From the NCBI GenBank assembly GCA_024346835.1, contig AP024867.1, forward strand, positions 1,426,001 through 1,490,000: DNA of 64,000 nt. The letters are read 5' to 3'. A program made the position numbers and the translations under genes. The DNA is from Vibrio comitans. Lineage in GTDB: Bacteria > Pseudomonadota > Gammaproteobacteria > Enterobacterales > Vibrionaceae. Shown here in pieces: positions 36,127 to 44,684 of the stretch (position 1 is its first letter; every line of letters begins with the position of its first letter). Under the pieces are notes generated by a model. It did no database searches. It worked only from the letters and a program-made list of their open reading frames with translations, and was not told the DNA's origin.

Positions 36127-36150
36127 AAAAGGCGGTAACCACCGCCTTTT
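36127..36150 (-). terminator. Terminator of the MalY/PatB gene
   Basis: aaaaggcggt pairs perfectly with accgcctttt around aacc, 26 bp beyond the stop of the minus-strand gene; it reads as a terminator on either strand. Confidence 0.85.
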
Positions 36151-36176
36151 ACTTCATATAATTTTCGTTTGTTATT

Positions 36177-37349
36177 TTATGCGTATTTGCTAAATGCTTT
36201 ACACATACGCTCCAAACCGACTTCTAACATAGATTTTGTACATGCGAGGTTTAGACGCTGCCAGCCGGAACCACCTGCACCAAATACAGCACCACCTTCT
36301 AACAAAATATTCGCTTCTTGAATCATAATTTCATCCAGTTTTTCGTCCGATAACTCAAAACCACGAAAATCAAGCCAAGCAAAGTATGTCGCTTCTGGCA
36401 TTTGCATCATAACTTGAGGTAAACACTCGGCCAGATAGGCTCTAGTAAACTCTAAGTTGCCATCTATGGTTTGTCGTAATTCGTCTACCCACTGGTCACA
36501 TTGAGTATAAGCGGCCTCAACAGCAGCCATTGACACTGGATTCGGCAGTGCCAGCCCGATTTCCGTATCCCATTTAGCCTTTAATTTAGCGTTTGAGAAA
36601 ATTGTGTGACTAATGTGCATACCACCTAAGTTAAAGGTTTTACCCGTACCGTTGAGAGTAATAACATGATTTGGATTAGAAATTGCTTTTGCTGTAGGTA
36701 TGTGAGTAATACCTACACGTGTTAAATCTGAATGAATTTCATCAGAAACCAAAAGAACATTATTACGTCCACAAATATCAACGACTTTGGCTAACTCTTC
36801 AGTTGTCCAGACACGCCCTATCGGGTTATGCGGAGAACAAAGTAACATCATTGTCGTATTTGGATCACTTGCAAGCATCTCTAGTTGCTCAAAGTCCATA
36901 TCATACTTTCCGTTTTCTTCTTTTAATGGATTATCCACCACGATTCGATCATACTTGGTTACTAACTCTGCAAACTTATGGTAAACCGGGCTTTGAATTA
37001 TTATCCCGTGCCCTGCATTAGTCGCTATTTTAATCAGCGTTGAAATGCCATTGATTGTACCGGAAGCGACACGAATATCATCTGAGTTGATCGTCCAATC
37101 GTAGCGACGCTTTAACCATGCTTGTGTTTTGTCATAATACTCAGCCGTCGGTACAGAATAGCCAAACGTTAAACGGTCAATCTCCGCTTTCATACCTTTA
37201 ATAATTTCTGGAGCCACTTCAAATTCCATATCGGCAACCCAAAATGGCAAGGTTTCATCATTTGCATAAGAGGACCAAGAGGTCATTGCTGCCCATTTCC
37301 CAGAATAAGTATCCTTGCGAATTGCTGCTGTAGAAAAATTATATTTCAT
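36177..37349 (-). CDS. MalY/PatB-family cystathionine beta-lyase/aminotransferase
   Basis: A 390-residue PLP enzyme (fold type I). NGISTLIKIATNAGHGIIIQSPVYHKF is the N-terminal PLP loop, LLCSPHNPIGRVWTTEEL the aspartate region, VSDEIHSDL carries the PLP-binding Asp, NGTGKTFNLGG the active-site Lys, and the C-terminal GSGWQRLNLACTK binds the carboxylate. Members cleave cystathionine or cysteine, giving 2-aminoacrylate and sulfide, which links it to the ridA gene at 28583. Ribosome site ggagaa. It follows a decayed dipeptidase remnant on the same strand. Confidence 0.88.
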   Translation of the reverse strand: MKYNFSTAAIRKDTYSGKWAAMTSWSSYANDETLPFWVADMEFEVAPEIIKGMKAEIDRLTFGYSVPTAEYYDKTQAWLKRRYDWTINSDDIRVASGTINGISTLIKIATNAGHGIIIQSPVYHKFAELVTKYDRIVVDNPLKEENGKYDMDFEQLEMLASDPNTTMMLLCSPHNPIGRVWTTEELAKVVDICGRNNVLLVSDEIHSDLTRVGITHIPTAKAISNPNHVITLNGTGKTFNLGGMHISHTIFSNAKLKAKWDTEIGLALPNPVSMAAVEAAYTQCDQWVDELRQTIDGNLEFTRAYLAECLPQVMMQMPEATYFAWLDFRGFELSDEKLDEIMIQEANILLEGGAVFGAGGSGWQRLNLACTKSMLEVGLERMCKAFSKYA

Positions 37350-37423
37350 TGCTGTTCTCCGACGTTGTAAAAAAGGATTATTGATTAAAAAATCACTTTC
37401 ATCTCAATTAATTTATTAATAAC

Positions 37424-37439
37424 AAAGCCCTCCGGCTTT
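37424..37439. other. Hairpin between dipeptidase remnant and MalY gene
   Basis: aaagcc, ctcc, ggcttt: a 6-bp perfect stem with a 4-nt loop upstream of the MalY-type gene; it may once have ended transcription of the dipeptidase gene or may now sit in the MalY leader. Confidence 0.5.
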
Positions 37440-37574
37440 CCATTTTTTGAACCAATTATATTGATAGCTATATATTAAAAACACTAATATCACTCAGCTT
37501 ACTTTTGTATCTTTTCCTATCTATAATAAGTAAAAGCACCCCGTAAGATGCTATAGGTGTTACTTAGTGTCCTT

Positions 37575-37703
37575 TTATTCGAGACTATTTTTTGTCACTT
37601 GTTCTGCAGAAGATTCATCCCAAATCTGCTCGTTAAAACCTAGAACGTTTTCACCTAGGAAACCTCGAACTTCTTCGATAGTCCAACCGTACTGCTCAAT
37701 CCC
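37575..37703 (-). pseudogene. Remnant of a membrane dipeptidase (M19) gene, C-terminus only
   Basis: About 42 codons read IEQYGWTIEEVRGFLGENVL..., then GFNEQIWDESS, and end in TAA at 37575. This matches the end of M19 dipeptidases (a Trp/Tyr-x-Glu-Glu-Val/Ile-Arg-x-Leu/Met-Gly-Glu/Gly-Asn pattern). The frame stops upstream at TAA 37704 and there is no start, so the rest of the gene is gone. It lies before the MalY gene on the same strand, in keeping with an old peptide-use operon. Confidence 0.6.
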
Positions 37704-38155
37704 TTAGTTTTACGGTGAAATGCAATGTTTCACGGAAACAGCCGGTTAATTGCCAATATAGATGAAACAAAACATATCATTGTAAAGAAATAAAAATTAA
37801 CCATACACGCCAGAGCACGCTTAAACTGCGTGAATCGTGTTGATCTCACTGGTGTTTTAAAGTCTGATTTTGTGTCTAAGTGCTGACATTACGAAAAGTA
37901 AGTCAAAAGATGTTTAAATGGAGTAAGAAGCTAGTCAGGCATAACTTCGAATGGGGCACAAATGAGTCTACCACCCCACCTTCATTACATTCCAATCTGT
38001 ACAAAAAGCTCGACTTCTACAAGAACCATGTTTCCTTTCGGTTCAGAGCATTAGAAACCTATCAACTAAAAATCAAGAAATACGTCGCAGTTTCAAGGAC
38101 TCATAAAATGACATTTTTCTTTCCTTTCATCTGCATCGGTGTATGCTTTTACTTG
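37704..38155. other. Intergenic region with doubtful ORF
   Basis: A 450-bp gap. A hairpin gtgaaa/tttcac lies near 37714-37732. A plus-strand frame from ATG 37910 to 38158 (MFKWSKKLVRHNFEWG..., basic with a hydrophobic end) has no good ribosome site; its last residues run into the TetR operator at 38156. It is probably not a gene. Confidence 0.4.
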
Positions 38156-38169
38156 TAACGATCGTTCAA
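38156..38169. promoter_or_regulatory. TetR operator before the frnE-like gene
   Basis: taacgatcgttcaa contains the perfect palindrome aacgatcgtt. The same 14-mer appears, inverted, at 38851-38864 before the TetR gene. Confidence 0.75.
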
Positions 38170-38197
38170 AATAGCGGAAACGAAAAAGGATTAGTTG

Positions 38198-38848
38198 ATG
38201 AGTAGTAAAATAAAGCTAGATATCGTGTCGGACGTGGTTTGTCCTTGGTGCATTATTGGTTACAACAACCTACAAGCGGCAATCAAAGAGCTAGAACTAC
38301 AAGACAAGATTGATATTGAATGGCAACCGTTTGAGTTAAACCCTGATATGCCAGTTGAAGGTGAAAACCTTCGAGAGCATATCGCTCGCAAATATGGAAG
38401 TAGCCCCGAAGATAGTGCTAGTGCGAGAGAAAGAATCGCTGCGGCCGGCGCTGAACACGGCTTTAAATTCAACTATTTTGACGACATGAAGATGGTAAAT
38501 ACCCTAGAGGCTCACGTGCTTTTAGATTACGCCAAGCAACATGGTAAGCAAACCCAGCTAAAACTCAGGCTATTCAACGCCTTCTTCAGTGAACAAAAAG
38601 ATGTATCTGACCGCACTATCCTAAAGCAAGAACTCGCTGCTGTAGGTTTGAATGCTGATGAAGGGATGGCTTGGTTGGACAAGCCAGAGCTTAAAAGTGA
38701 GGTTAAGAACCAACAAACTCAATGGCAACAAATGGGAATCACCGGCGTACCGACGGTTATCTTTAATAGAGAGAGCGCAGTTACTGGTGCCCATCCAGTA
38801 GAAAACTATAAGCAGATCTTGCTTGAATTGAGCAAAGCACTAGATTGA
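38198..38848 (+). CDS. DsbA-family oxidoreductase, FrnE-like
   Basis: A 216-residue thioredoxin-fold protein without a signal peptide, of the FrnE/2-hydroxychromene-2-carboxylate isomerase-like group. The active site is DVVCPWCIIGYNN (CPWC, residues about 14-17), there is a helical insert, and the cis-Pro loop is TGVPTVIFNRESAVTGAHP. It acts in the cytoplasm as a disulfide isomerase or redox chaperone under oxidative stress. ATG 38198 follows aaaagga. It is under the same palindrome as the TetR gene downstream. Confidence 0.85.
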   Translation: MSSKIKLDIVSDVVCPWCIIGYNNLQAAIKELELQDKIDIEWQPFELNPDMPVEGENLREHIARKYGSSPEDSASARERIAAAGAEHGFKFNYFDDMKMVNTLEAHVLLDYAKQHGKQTQLKLRLFNAFFSEQKDVSDRTILKQELAAVGLNADEGMAWLDKPELKSEVKNQQTQWQQMGITGVPTVIFNRESAVTGAHPVENYKQILLELSKALD

Positions 38849-38850
38849 TA

Positions 38851-38880
38851 TTGAACGATCGTTAATTTAACCGCTATAAT
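38851..38880 (+). promoter_or_regulatory. Promoter and TetR operator of the tetR-type gene
   Basis: -35 ttgaac (38851-38856) and -10 tataat (38875-38880) are 18 bp apart. The operator ttgaacgatcgtta (38851-38864) covers the -35, so the regulator should block its own promoter. Confidence 0.75.
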
Positions 38881-38916
38881 CCGGTGTGAACAATTTTAGA
38901 CGCAGTAGGTATTACC

Positions 38917-39507
38917 ATGGGCAAACGTGCACTCTTTGATAGAGATGATGTCATCAATAAAGCCAAAGACCTTTATTGGGAAAAAGGCTATCACGGCACT
39001 TCAATGCGGGCACTGCAAGATGCTCTTGATATGCGTCCAGGTAGTATCTATGCCGCATTTGGTAGCAAAGATAATTTGTTTAAAGAGGCTATTCAACGTT
39101 ACTCCGAGGAAAGTGGCGAGATCCTACACCGAAGCTTGGATAATGCTGACTCTAACGTTGACGGCTTAAAAGCATTTATTAAGGCCATCATAATCGAAGG
39201 CAGAGACTCCGCGCCAAGTGGCATGTGCATGGTCGTAAAGTCTGTTGCTGAATTAACTGAAACAGACAACCCAGAGTTACTAGCACTGGCTAAGCAACTA
39301 CTAGGGGATGTAGAAGCAGAGTTAGCGGCAATACTTACAAAAGCGATGGATGCAGGAGAGCTCCCTCCAGGAAAAGATCCTATTGAGCTAGCCCGTTACG
39401 TTCAAATACAAATTATTGGGCTAAGAACCTTCGCCCGAGCCACCAATGAAGTCGCTCTAGTGGAGAAATTTATTGATGGCATTTTTGAAGATGGCCCATT
39501 TCGCTAA
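38917..39507 (+). CDS. TetR-family transcriptional regulator
   Basis: A 196-residue TetR regulator: RDDVINKAKDLYWEKGYHGTSMRALQDALDMRPGSIYAAFGSKDNLFKEAIQRY is the DNA-binding domain (residues about 8-58), and the C-terminal domain has a cysteine (SGMCMVVKS) that may sense thiol or electrophile stress, as in the AcuR/NemR-like groups. It is downstream of the FrnE-like gene; matching operators precede both genes, so it likely represses both. Confidence 0.86.
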   Translation: MGKRALFDRDDVINKAKDLYWEKGYHGTSMRALQDALDMRPGSIYAAFGSKDNLFKEAIQRYSEESGEILHRSLDNADSNVDGLKAFIKAIIIEGRDSAPSGMCMVVKSVAELTETDNPELLALAKQLLGDVEAELAAILTKAMDAGELPPGKDPIELARYVQIQIIGLRTFARATNEVALVEKFIDGIFEDGPFR

Positions 39508-39514
39508 AAACCCA

Positions 39515-40108
39515 TTAATTCTGGTACTGAGATAGCTTATATTCGAGATTAGCTTTTACACTCAGCCATTCACTATTAAGTATTGAAAACACTACTGTGT
39601 CTCTATAGCCACCATTGGGTAGTGTTTGATGATTCCTCAATACACCATCTTGTTTAGCACCTAATCGGGCTATTGCAGCCCTTGAAGCTTGGTTATACCA
39701 ACTAGTGCGAAACTCCACAGCAATAGCCTCGAGAGTTTCAAAAGCGAGGGAGAGAAGTAGTAATTTACACTCTGTATTTATAGACGTTTTTTGAAAACGG
39801 CTTGAATACCAGGTGTAACCAATCTCTACTCTATGATGCACACAATCAGCATTGCAAAATCGCGTCGAACCAATCACTGCCCCTGTAGACTTCTCAATCA
39901 CAATAAAAGGGAGCGCTAACCCTAAAGCTTGTTGCTCCAGAGCGGTTTCAATGTAGCTACTCACCGTTTCTTTGCTGGGTACAAAGGTATACCACAAATT
40001 CCAAAGCTCACCATCGGATGCTGCAGCAACTAATGCATCAGCATGTTCTGATTGCAAAGGCACTAACTTGACCGTTTTAGACTCTAATTGTGTCTCGTGT
40101 AACCACAT
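39515..40108 (-). CDS. GNAT-family N-acetyltransferase (RimJ/RimL-type)
   Basis: A 197-residue acetyltransferase: LVPLQSEHADALVAAASDG, IVIEKSTGAVIGSTRFCNAD and GYTWYSSRFQKTSINTECKLLLLSLAFETL form the acetyl-CoA binding core. The ribosome site is aaggg. It converges with the TetR gene, 7 bp apart. The target (protein N-terminus or small amine) is unknown. Confidence 0.85.
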   Translation of the reverse strand: MWLHETQLESKTVKLVPLQSEHADALVAAASDGELWNLWYTFVPSKETVSSYIETALEQQALGLALPFIVIEKSTGAVIGSTRFCNADCVHHRVEIGYTWYSSRFQKTSINTECKLLLLSLAFETLEAIAVEFRTSWYNQASRAAIARLGAKQDGVLRNHQTLPNGGYRDTVVFSILNSEWLSVKANLEYKLSQYQN

Positions 40109-40457
40109 TATTTTTCCCTTAATATCATGTTGTTAATTCATCCTAGTGCAAAACTAAAGCATTAAGCGCTCTTTTTTTAATAATGCTAAGTTGGTCTAAA
40201 TCCATGCTTTCATGCGTTCGTTAATTATGCGTGTGAGTACAAATGAGAAAGCCAACTTGTTGCAAAGCTATCCACCACTACTATGCCTATTTAACAAATC
40301 TGCCAAGCTTTACATTTGTTACAAAACGCATCTCTACCGTTCATAAAAACAACACTTAAAACCCTTATATATAAGTATTAGCACTATGTTATATACATAG
40401 AGATTTAGTGCATGTATATTCACACAAAATGACTGATTATGTATTACGGTATTTGCT
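40109..40457. other. Divergent intergenic region, no gene seen
   Basis: A 349-bp gap between the divergent acetyltransferase and NhaC genes. It is AT-rich and holds both promoters. No repeat or small gene stands out. Confidence 0.5.
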
Positions 40458-41981
40458 ATGGAACAGCCTGAATTTATATCCCTTCTCCCAATTATTGTCA
40501 CCCTAGCCTTAGCGCTCTCAACTCGAAACGTAGTAGTTGGGCTCTTCTCTGGCGTAGTGTGTGGCGTTGCCATGTTAGAGGGCACCTTTATCGACAAAGG
40601 GCCGCTAGACTCATTTAGTGCATTGATGCAAAGCTATCTTCTCCCTCAACTGACAGACAGTTACAATGCGGGCGTACTGTTGCTTTTGGTTTTCATTGGT
40701 GGATTCGTTGCTTTGATGGAGAAATCTGGTGGTGGTGTTGCATTCGCTAAGAGAGTGACACTGTGGGTAACCAATAAATGCCAAGCGCAACTTGCTACAT
40801 GGTTTGGTGGTATTGCTATCTTCTTTTCTGATCTTGGTACCCCATTGATTGCAGGGCCAGTATTTAGACCACTGTTTGATAAACTTAAAGTCTCACGTCA
40901 AAAACTCGCGTTTATTATCGACTCGACCTCTTCTCCAGTGGCTATTTTGATTCCCTTCATTGGTTGGGGCGTCTACATCATGAGTCTTATTCAAAAAGAG
41001 TTCGCTGCTCTAGAGGTAGGAATGAGTGAATGGGATGCCTTTATTGGCGCAATCCCGTACCAGTTTTATGCTTTCCTAGCCATAGCGATTGTGCCTATCT
41101 TGTCCTTTTTCAAACTGGATTTTGGTCCAATGGCTCAAGCAGAAAGACTGGCTAAGCAAGGCTCTGATTTTGGTAAGGTTGAAGATTCTCTTAATGTCTT
41201 TGAGCACGAAAATGCCAAAACAAGCTTTGTATGGGCACCACTTCTGGTCATGCTTGTCGTACTGTGCTCTATTCTTATACCTCACGGCTTCCCATTCCAA
41301 CAAGTATCAGGTTCTACGTTCAGAGCAGCATTGTCTTCTGCCTACTTTTTTGCCGCATTCACACTTATCGGCCTAATGGCAGTGTACAAAGTAAGAAAGC
41401 TGTCCGACGGCATTCAAGTGTATCTAAAAGGCATGTCTAATATGATGTCTGTAGCAGTTATTCTTATACTTGCATGGGCACTGAGCTCTGTAGGTAAAGA
41501 ACTGGGCGCCGCCGCCTATATTGCAGAACAAGCCCAAGCGGGTTTTCCTTATTGGTTGGTGCCTGCAGTAGCATTTTTGTTAGCTGGAATAATCTCTTTT
41601 GCTACGGGTTCATCGTGGGGAACCTTTGCTATCTTAATGCCATTGGTGATACCGACTGCCTTCGCTATTGATGCACCTATGTTAGTCTGTATTGGCGCAG
41701 TTTTATCCGGTGGTTTATTTGGCGATCACTGCTCACCAATTTCAGAAACCACCATACTTTCTTCTACTGGCGCAGGCTGTGATCAATACGAGCACTTTAG
41801 AACTCAGCTACCTTACGCTCTGGTTAACGGCGCTATTGCATTCATCAGTTTCGTTGTTTCTGGCATTCTCGCTTCACCCCTAGTCGTGTTAGTCGCGATA
41901 CTCGTGCAAGTTGCGGTCTATCTTGTTCTATCGAAACAACAGTCCACCAGCGAAACTCTAGAAAGCCAACCGACCTCTTAA
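40458..41981 (+). CDS. NhaC-family Na+/H+ antiporter
   Basis: A 507-residue membrane protein with about 12 hydrophobic segments, of the NhaC/YqkI group: ISLLPIIVTLALALSTRNVVVGLFSGVVCG at the start, GGIAIFFSDLGTPLIAGPVFRPLFDKLKVSRQKLAFIIDSTSSPVAILIPFIGWGVY in the middle, and GGLFGDHCSPISETTILSSTGAGCDQYEH, the family hallmark. It exchanges Na+ or an organic acid for H+. Some relatives carry amino acids or malate/lactate. It is monocistronic with a strong terminator. Confidence 0.88.
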   Translation: MEQPEFISLLPIIVTLALALSTRNVVVGLFSGVVCGVAMLEGTFIDKGPLDSFSALMQSYLLPQLTDSYNAGVLLLLVFIGGFVALMEKSGGGVAFAKRVTLWVTNKCQAQLATWFGGIAIFFSDLGTPLIAGPVFRPLFDKLKVSRQKLAFIIDSTSSPVAILIPFIGWGVYIMSLIQKEFAALEVGMSEWDAFIGAIPYQFYAFLAIAIVPILSFFKLDFGPMAQAERLAKQGSDFGKVEDSLNVFEHENAKTSFVWAPLLVMLVVLCSILIPHGFPFQQVSGSTFRAALSSAYFFAAFTLIGLMAVYKVRKLSDGIQVYLKGMSNMMSVAVILILAWALSSVGKELGAAAYIAEQAQAGFPYWLVPAVAFLLAGIISFATGSSWGTFAILMPLVIPTAFAIDAPMLVCIGAVLSGGLFGDHCSPISETTILSSTGAGCDQYEHFRTQLPYALVNGAIAFISFVVSGILASPLVVLVAILVQVAVYLVLSKQQSTSETLESQPTS

Positions 41982-41993
41982 ACTAAAAAAAAA

Positions 41994-42020
41994 GCCCCGC
42001 TCTTTTAAAGAGCGGGGCGT
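41994..42020 (+). terminator. Terminator after the nhaC-type gene
   Basis: gccccgctctt (41994-42004) pairs perfectly with aagagcggggc (42008-42018); an A-run precedes it, so it can end the minus-strand gene also. Confidence 0.9.
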
Positions 42021-42055
42021 AACATTGATTAGCCCTACGTCATCTAATCAATCGG

Positions 42056-43114
42056 TTATTTTACAACCTTAACTGTTGGTAAGATGCGGTAACCATCGGT
42101 TACTTTTTGGCTAGGCATGTAGTGACGAATACCTAGGTTAAATACACCAGAATCATTGGCTGTTTTAATGTTGTTTGGCGCATCATCACCACAACCGAAG
42201 CTGATTGTGTATGAGCCATCTTTATTAGGCGTTGCTGTGTTTGAACTAAGGTTTGCTACGTCGTTAAACATAAACCCTGCTTTGTCATACACAGTGATAG
42301 ACCAAAATGCTTGGTTCTTTGGATCTTCAAACGTTGCTTGGTGACATTGGTTAGCAGGGTAGTTTCCTGATACTTCATAGATGTTGTCTTTCATCTGAGC
42401 ACCGCCCCATCCTATCGCTGCGCCAACTGCGTATTTTTCTTCGGTATATAGCTCTTTTGACTCATCGTTAGGATCGGTAAACATACCCGTTAACGCTTGG
42501 CTACCGTCACGTTTTAAGATAGTTGGCATCTGTGATTTTAGCTCACTCTCTACCTGCTCAAATGACGCTTTATTCACTTGTTCTGCTGTGAACATTTTAT
42601 TTGAGTTAGCATCAATACTCATTTTATCTTGGATCTGACGAGCTTCTGCCTCTGTGAATGTTGCGTCTAAACGAACAACAATATAAACATGATTGCCTGT
42701 ATGAGTTTTCAGCTCAAATGTACCCGCACCATAACCCATCGCTTGGATTCGGTGATCTTCAGTCACCACCTGATAAGAAAGATACTTACCCTCTGGAACT
42801 TCAGGAAGCGTAATAGTCGCACCTTCAGAAACATCAACCACCGCCATCGAGTAGTATGTATCACGGTTCATTCGAACAACAGGTTGTTGATCTGTGGGAG
42901 TCAGTTCGCGTTTGTGGAGAAATTTATTGATACCAGCAAGATCCTGGTTTTTTAGAATTTGGCGTGAACTTTCAAATACCGCGTAATTATCTGTTGTAGT
43001 GATTGCACCATTTTTGCTAAAGAAATCAGCTTCGCTTGAGACTTCTGTTGCTGCAAAACTAGGAAGAGCTGTGATACCTAAACCAATCGATACTGCTAGT
43101 GCCAGTTTTTTCAT
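42056..43114 (-). CDS. DUF1254/DUF1214 exported protein
   Basis: A 352-residue exported protein (signal peptide MKKLALAVSIGLGITALPSFAA). DUF1254 is seen at RMNRDTYYSMAVVDVSEGATITLPEVPEGKYLSYQV, and DUF1214 at FWSITVYDKAGFMFNDVANLSSNTATPNKDGSYTISFG with the C-terminal SGVFNLGIRHYMPSQK. Function is unknown in the family. ATG 43114 has ggagt upstream; the frame is open further 5'. A decayed copy of its C-terminal end lies just upstream (43299). Confidence 0.85.
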   Translation of the reverse strand: MKKLALAVSIGLGITALPSFAATEVSSEADFFSKNGAITTTDNYAVFESSRQILKNQDLAGINKFLHKRELTPTDQQPVVRMNRDTYYSMAVVDVSEGATITLPEVPEGKYLSYQVVTEDHRIQAMGYGAGTFELKTHTGNHVYIVVRLDATFTEAEARQIQDKMSIDANSNKMFTAEQVNKASFEQVESELKSQMPTILKRDGSQALTGMFTDPNDESKELYTEEKYAVGAAIGWGGAQMKDNIYEVSGNYPANQCHQATFEDPKNQAFWSITVYDKAGFMFNDVANLSSNTATPNKDGSYTISFGCGDDAPNNIKTANDSGVFNLGIRHYMPSQKVTDGYRILPTVKVVK

Positions 43115-43298
43115 TATGTACTCCGCTAAATCAAAGATAATAGGCGTAAGCCGTCTCTCCATCCCTAAGTGCTCACTGCCTCTCTAAAGAGAGAATAAGC
43201 AAATAGTGGTATTTAATCGAATTACAGTTTTCTATATATGGTATGCACTGGGCGCATATTACAGTGCCTAAGGGCTAGCTCTTAAAACCTAGCCCCTA

Positions 43299-43410
43299 TT
43301 ATTCGTTTTTTAACAAAGGCTGTAATCGGAAGTCATCACGCAGCTTTTGGCTTGGAATGTGGTGACGGAAATCGAGATTAAATACACCTGATTTATTCTT
43401 GATGTGCTTC
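43299..43410 (-). pseudogene. Decayed C-terminal copy of the DUF1254/DUF1214 gene
   Basis: The frame reads HIKNKSGVFNLDFRHHIPSQ..., which is clearly similar to NIKTANDSGVFNLGIRHYMPSQK at the end of the DUF1254 protein. Nothing before the similarity matches the intact gene, so only about 35 codons of a duplicate survive. It lies 185 bp upstream of the intact gene and on the same strand, consistent with a tandem duplication that has decayed. Confidence 0.75.
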
Positions 43411-43704
43411 CTGTATATGTCATCCAAATTGAACACTTCAAACCAACGAACGCTTCCCTTGAGATTGACTTGATTTGTGCCTTTCACGTTTCACAGTTTA
43501 CGAATTCCTGTTTCCAAAGCTATTGACTTACATTCATACATGATATCCACATAAAGCATATTACATTATCCAAATTAGTCATTATATTTATAACTAAACA
43601 AGCGGTAGCATATATTTCTCGAACATATTCAGCATAACACCTGTGAACGAACTATGTTTAACCTATTGTATTTATTAACGATATAATCTTAAGAGAGTGA
43701 CCAA

Positions 43705-44673
43705 ATGAATTCTAATTTAGAATCAGTAATGCAACTGAAGAAACAGATGGAGCAGTCTGTCATCGGCCAACAGCATATGGTCGATACACTGTTAGTCGCC
43801 CTACTTACTAACGGTAACGTGTTATTAGAAGGTCTACCTGGAACAGCTAAAACTCGCTCTATTAAGGCGTTAGCTTCAGCTTTATCCGTTGATCTGGGTC
43901 GTGTGCAGTTTACCCCCGACCTACTTCCATCTGATGTTACAGGTACTGAGGTATATCAAGACGTAGATGGCAAACCTACGCTTACCTTTCAGCCGGGACC
44001 TGTATTTAATAATTTACTACTCGCCGATGAAATCAACCGCTCTCCTGCCAAGGTACAAGCTGCTTTATTGGAAGCAATGGAAGAGCGCCAGATAACCGTA
44101 GCAGGTAAAACCTATAAGTTGCCTGATTTATTCATGGTACTTGCCACTCAAAACCCCGTTGAACAAGAAGGTACTTACCCGCTCCCTGAAGCTCAAATGG
44201 ACCGTTTTATCATGAAAATCAATCTGGACTACCCAGATGCTGATGCGGAAGAGCAAATCATAAAAATGGTGCGCGGCGAAGAAAAGCCTTCATCGGAAAA
44301 ACCTGAGCCTATCGATCCGGCTTGTATTTTTGCAGCACGTGAGGAAATACAAGAGATCTACTGCAGCGATGCGGTTCTCAAATACTTGGTGTCTATCATT
44401 GTCGCTACGCGTCAACCAGAGAAATACCCAGACTCAGAGCTTGCCAACTGGATAGCAGTAGGTTCAAGCCCTAGGGCAACGATCGCTCTCGACAAATGTG
44501 CTCGCGCTATGGCGTGGCTAAAGGGTAAAGAATTTGTTGATCCTGATGATGTGAGAGAAGTGGTACATGGTGTCCTTAGACACCGTTTAATTCTATCCTA
44601 CGATGCGTTGGCTGAAGGTATCAGCTCAGATCGAGTTATTGATGAAATTCTATCTCAAGTCGCGGTAGCGTAA
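43705..44673 (+). CDS. MoxR-type AAA+ ATPase
   Basis: A 322-residue MoxR ATPase: Walker A GLPGTAKT (about residue 43), Walker B LLLADEINRSPAKVQ, sensor ATQNPVEQEGTYPLPEAQMDRF, arginine finger in the C-terminal lid (SPRATIALDKCAR). It acts as a chaperone-like ATPase with the VWA proteins encoded downstream. It is the first gene of a seven-gene operon; spacing to the next gene is 11 bp. Confidence 0.92.
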   Translation: MNSNLESVMQLKKQMEQSVIGQQHMVDTLLVALLTNGNVLLEGLPGTAKTRSIKALASALSVDLGRVQFTPDLLPSDVTGTEVYQDVDGKPTLTFQPGPVFNNLLLADEINRSPAKVQAALLEAMEERQITVAGKTYKLPDLFMVLATQNPVEQEGTYPLPEAQMDRFIMKINLDYPDADAEEQIIKMVRGEEKPSSEKPEPIDPACIFAAREEIQEIYCSDAVLKYLVSIIVATRQPEKYPDSELANWIAVGSSPRATIALDKCARAMAWLKGKEFVDPDDVREVVHGVLRHRLILSYDALAEGISSDRVIDEILSQVAVA

Positions 44674-44684
44674 GAGAGAACAAC

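Noticed and set aside
37910..38158. Plus-strand frame upstream of the frnE-like gene as a gene (MFKWSKKLV...)
   Set aside because: No good ribosome site, unusual composition, and its end runs into the TetR operator. Kept only as a note in the intergenic entry.
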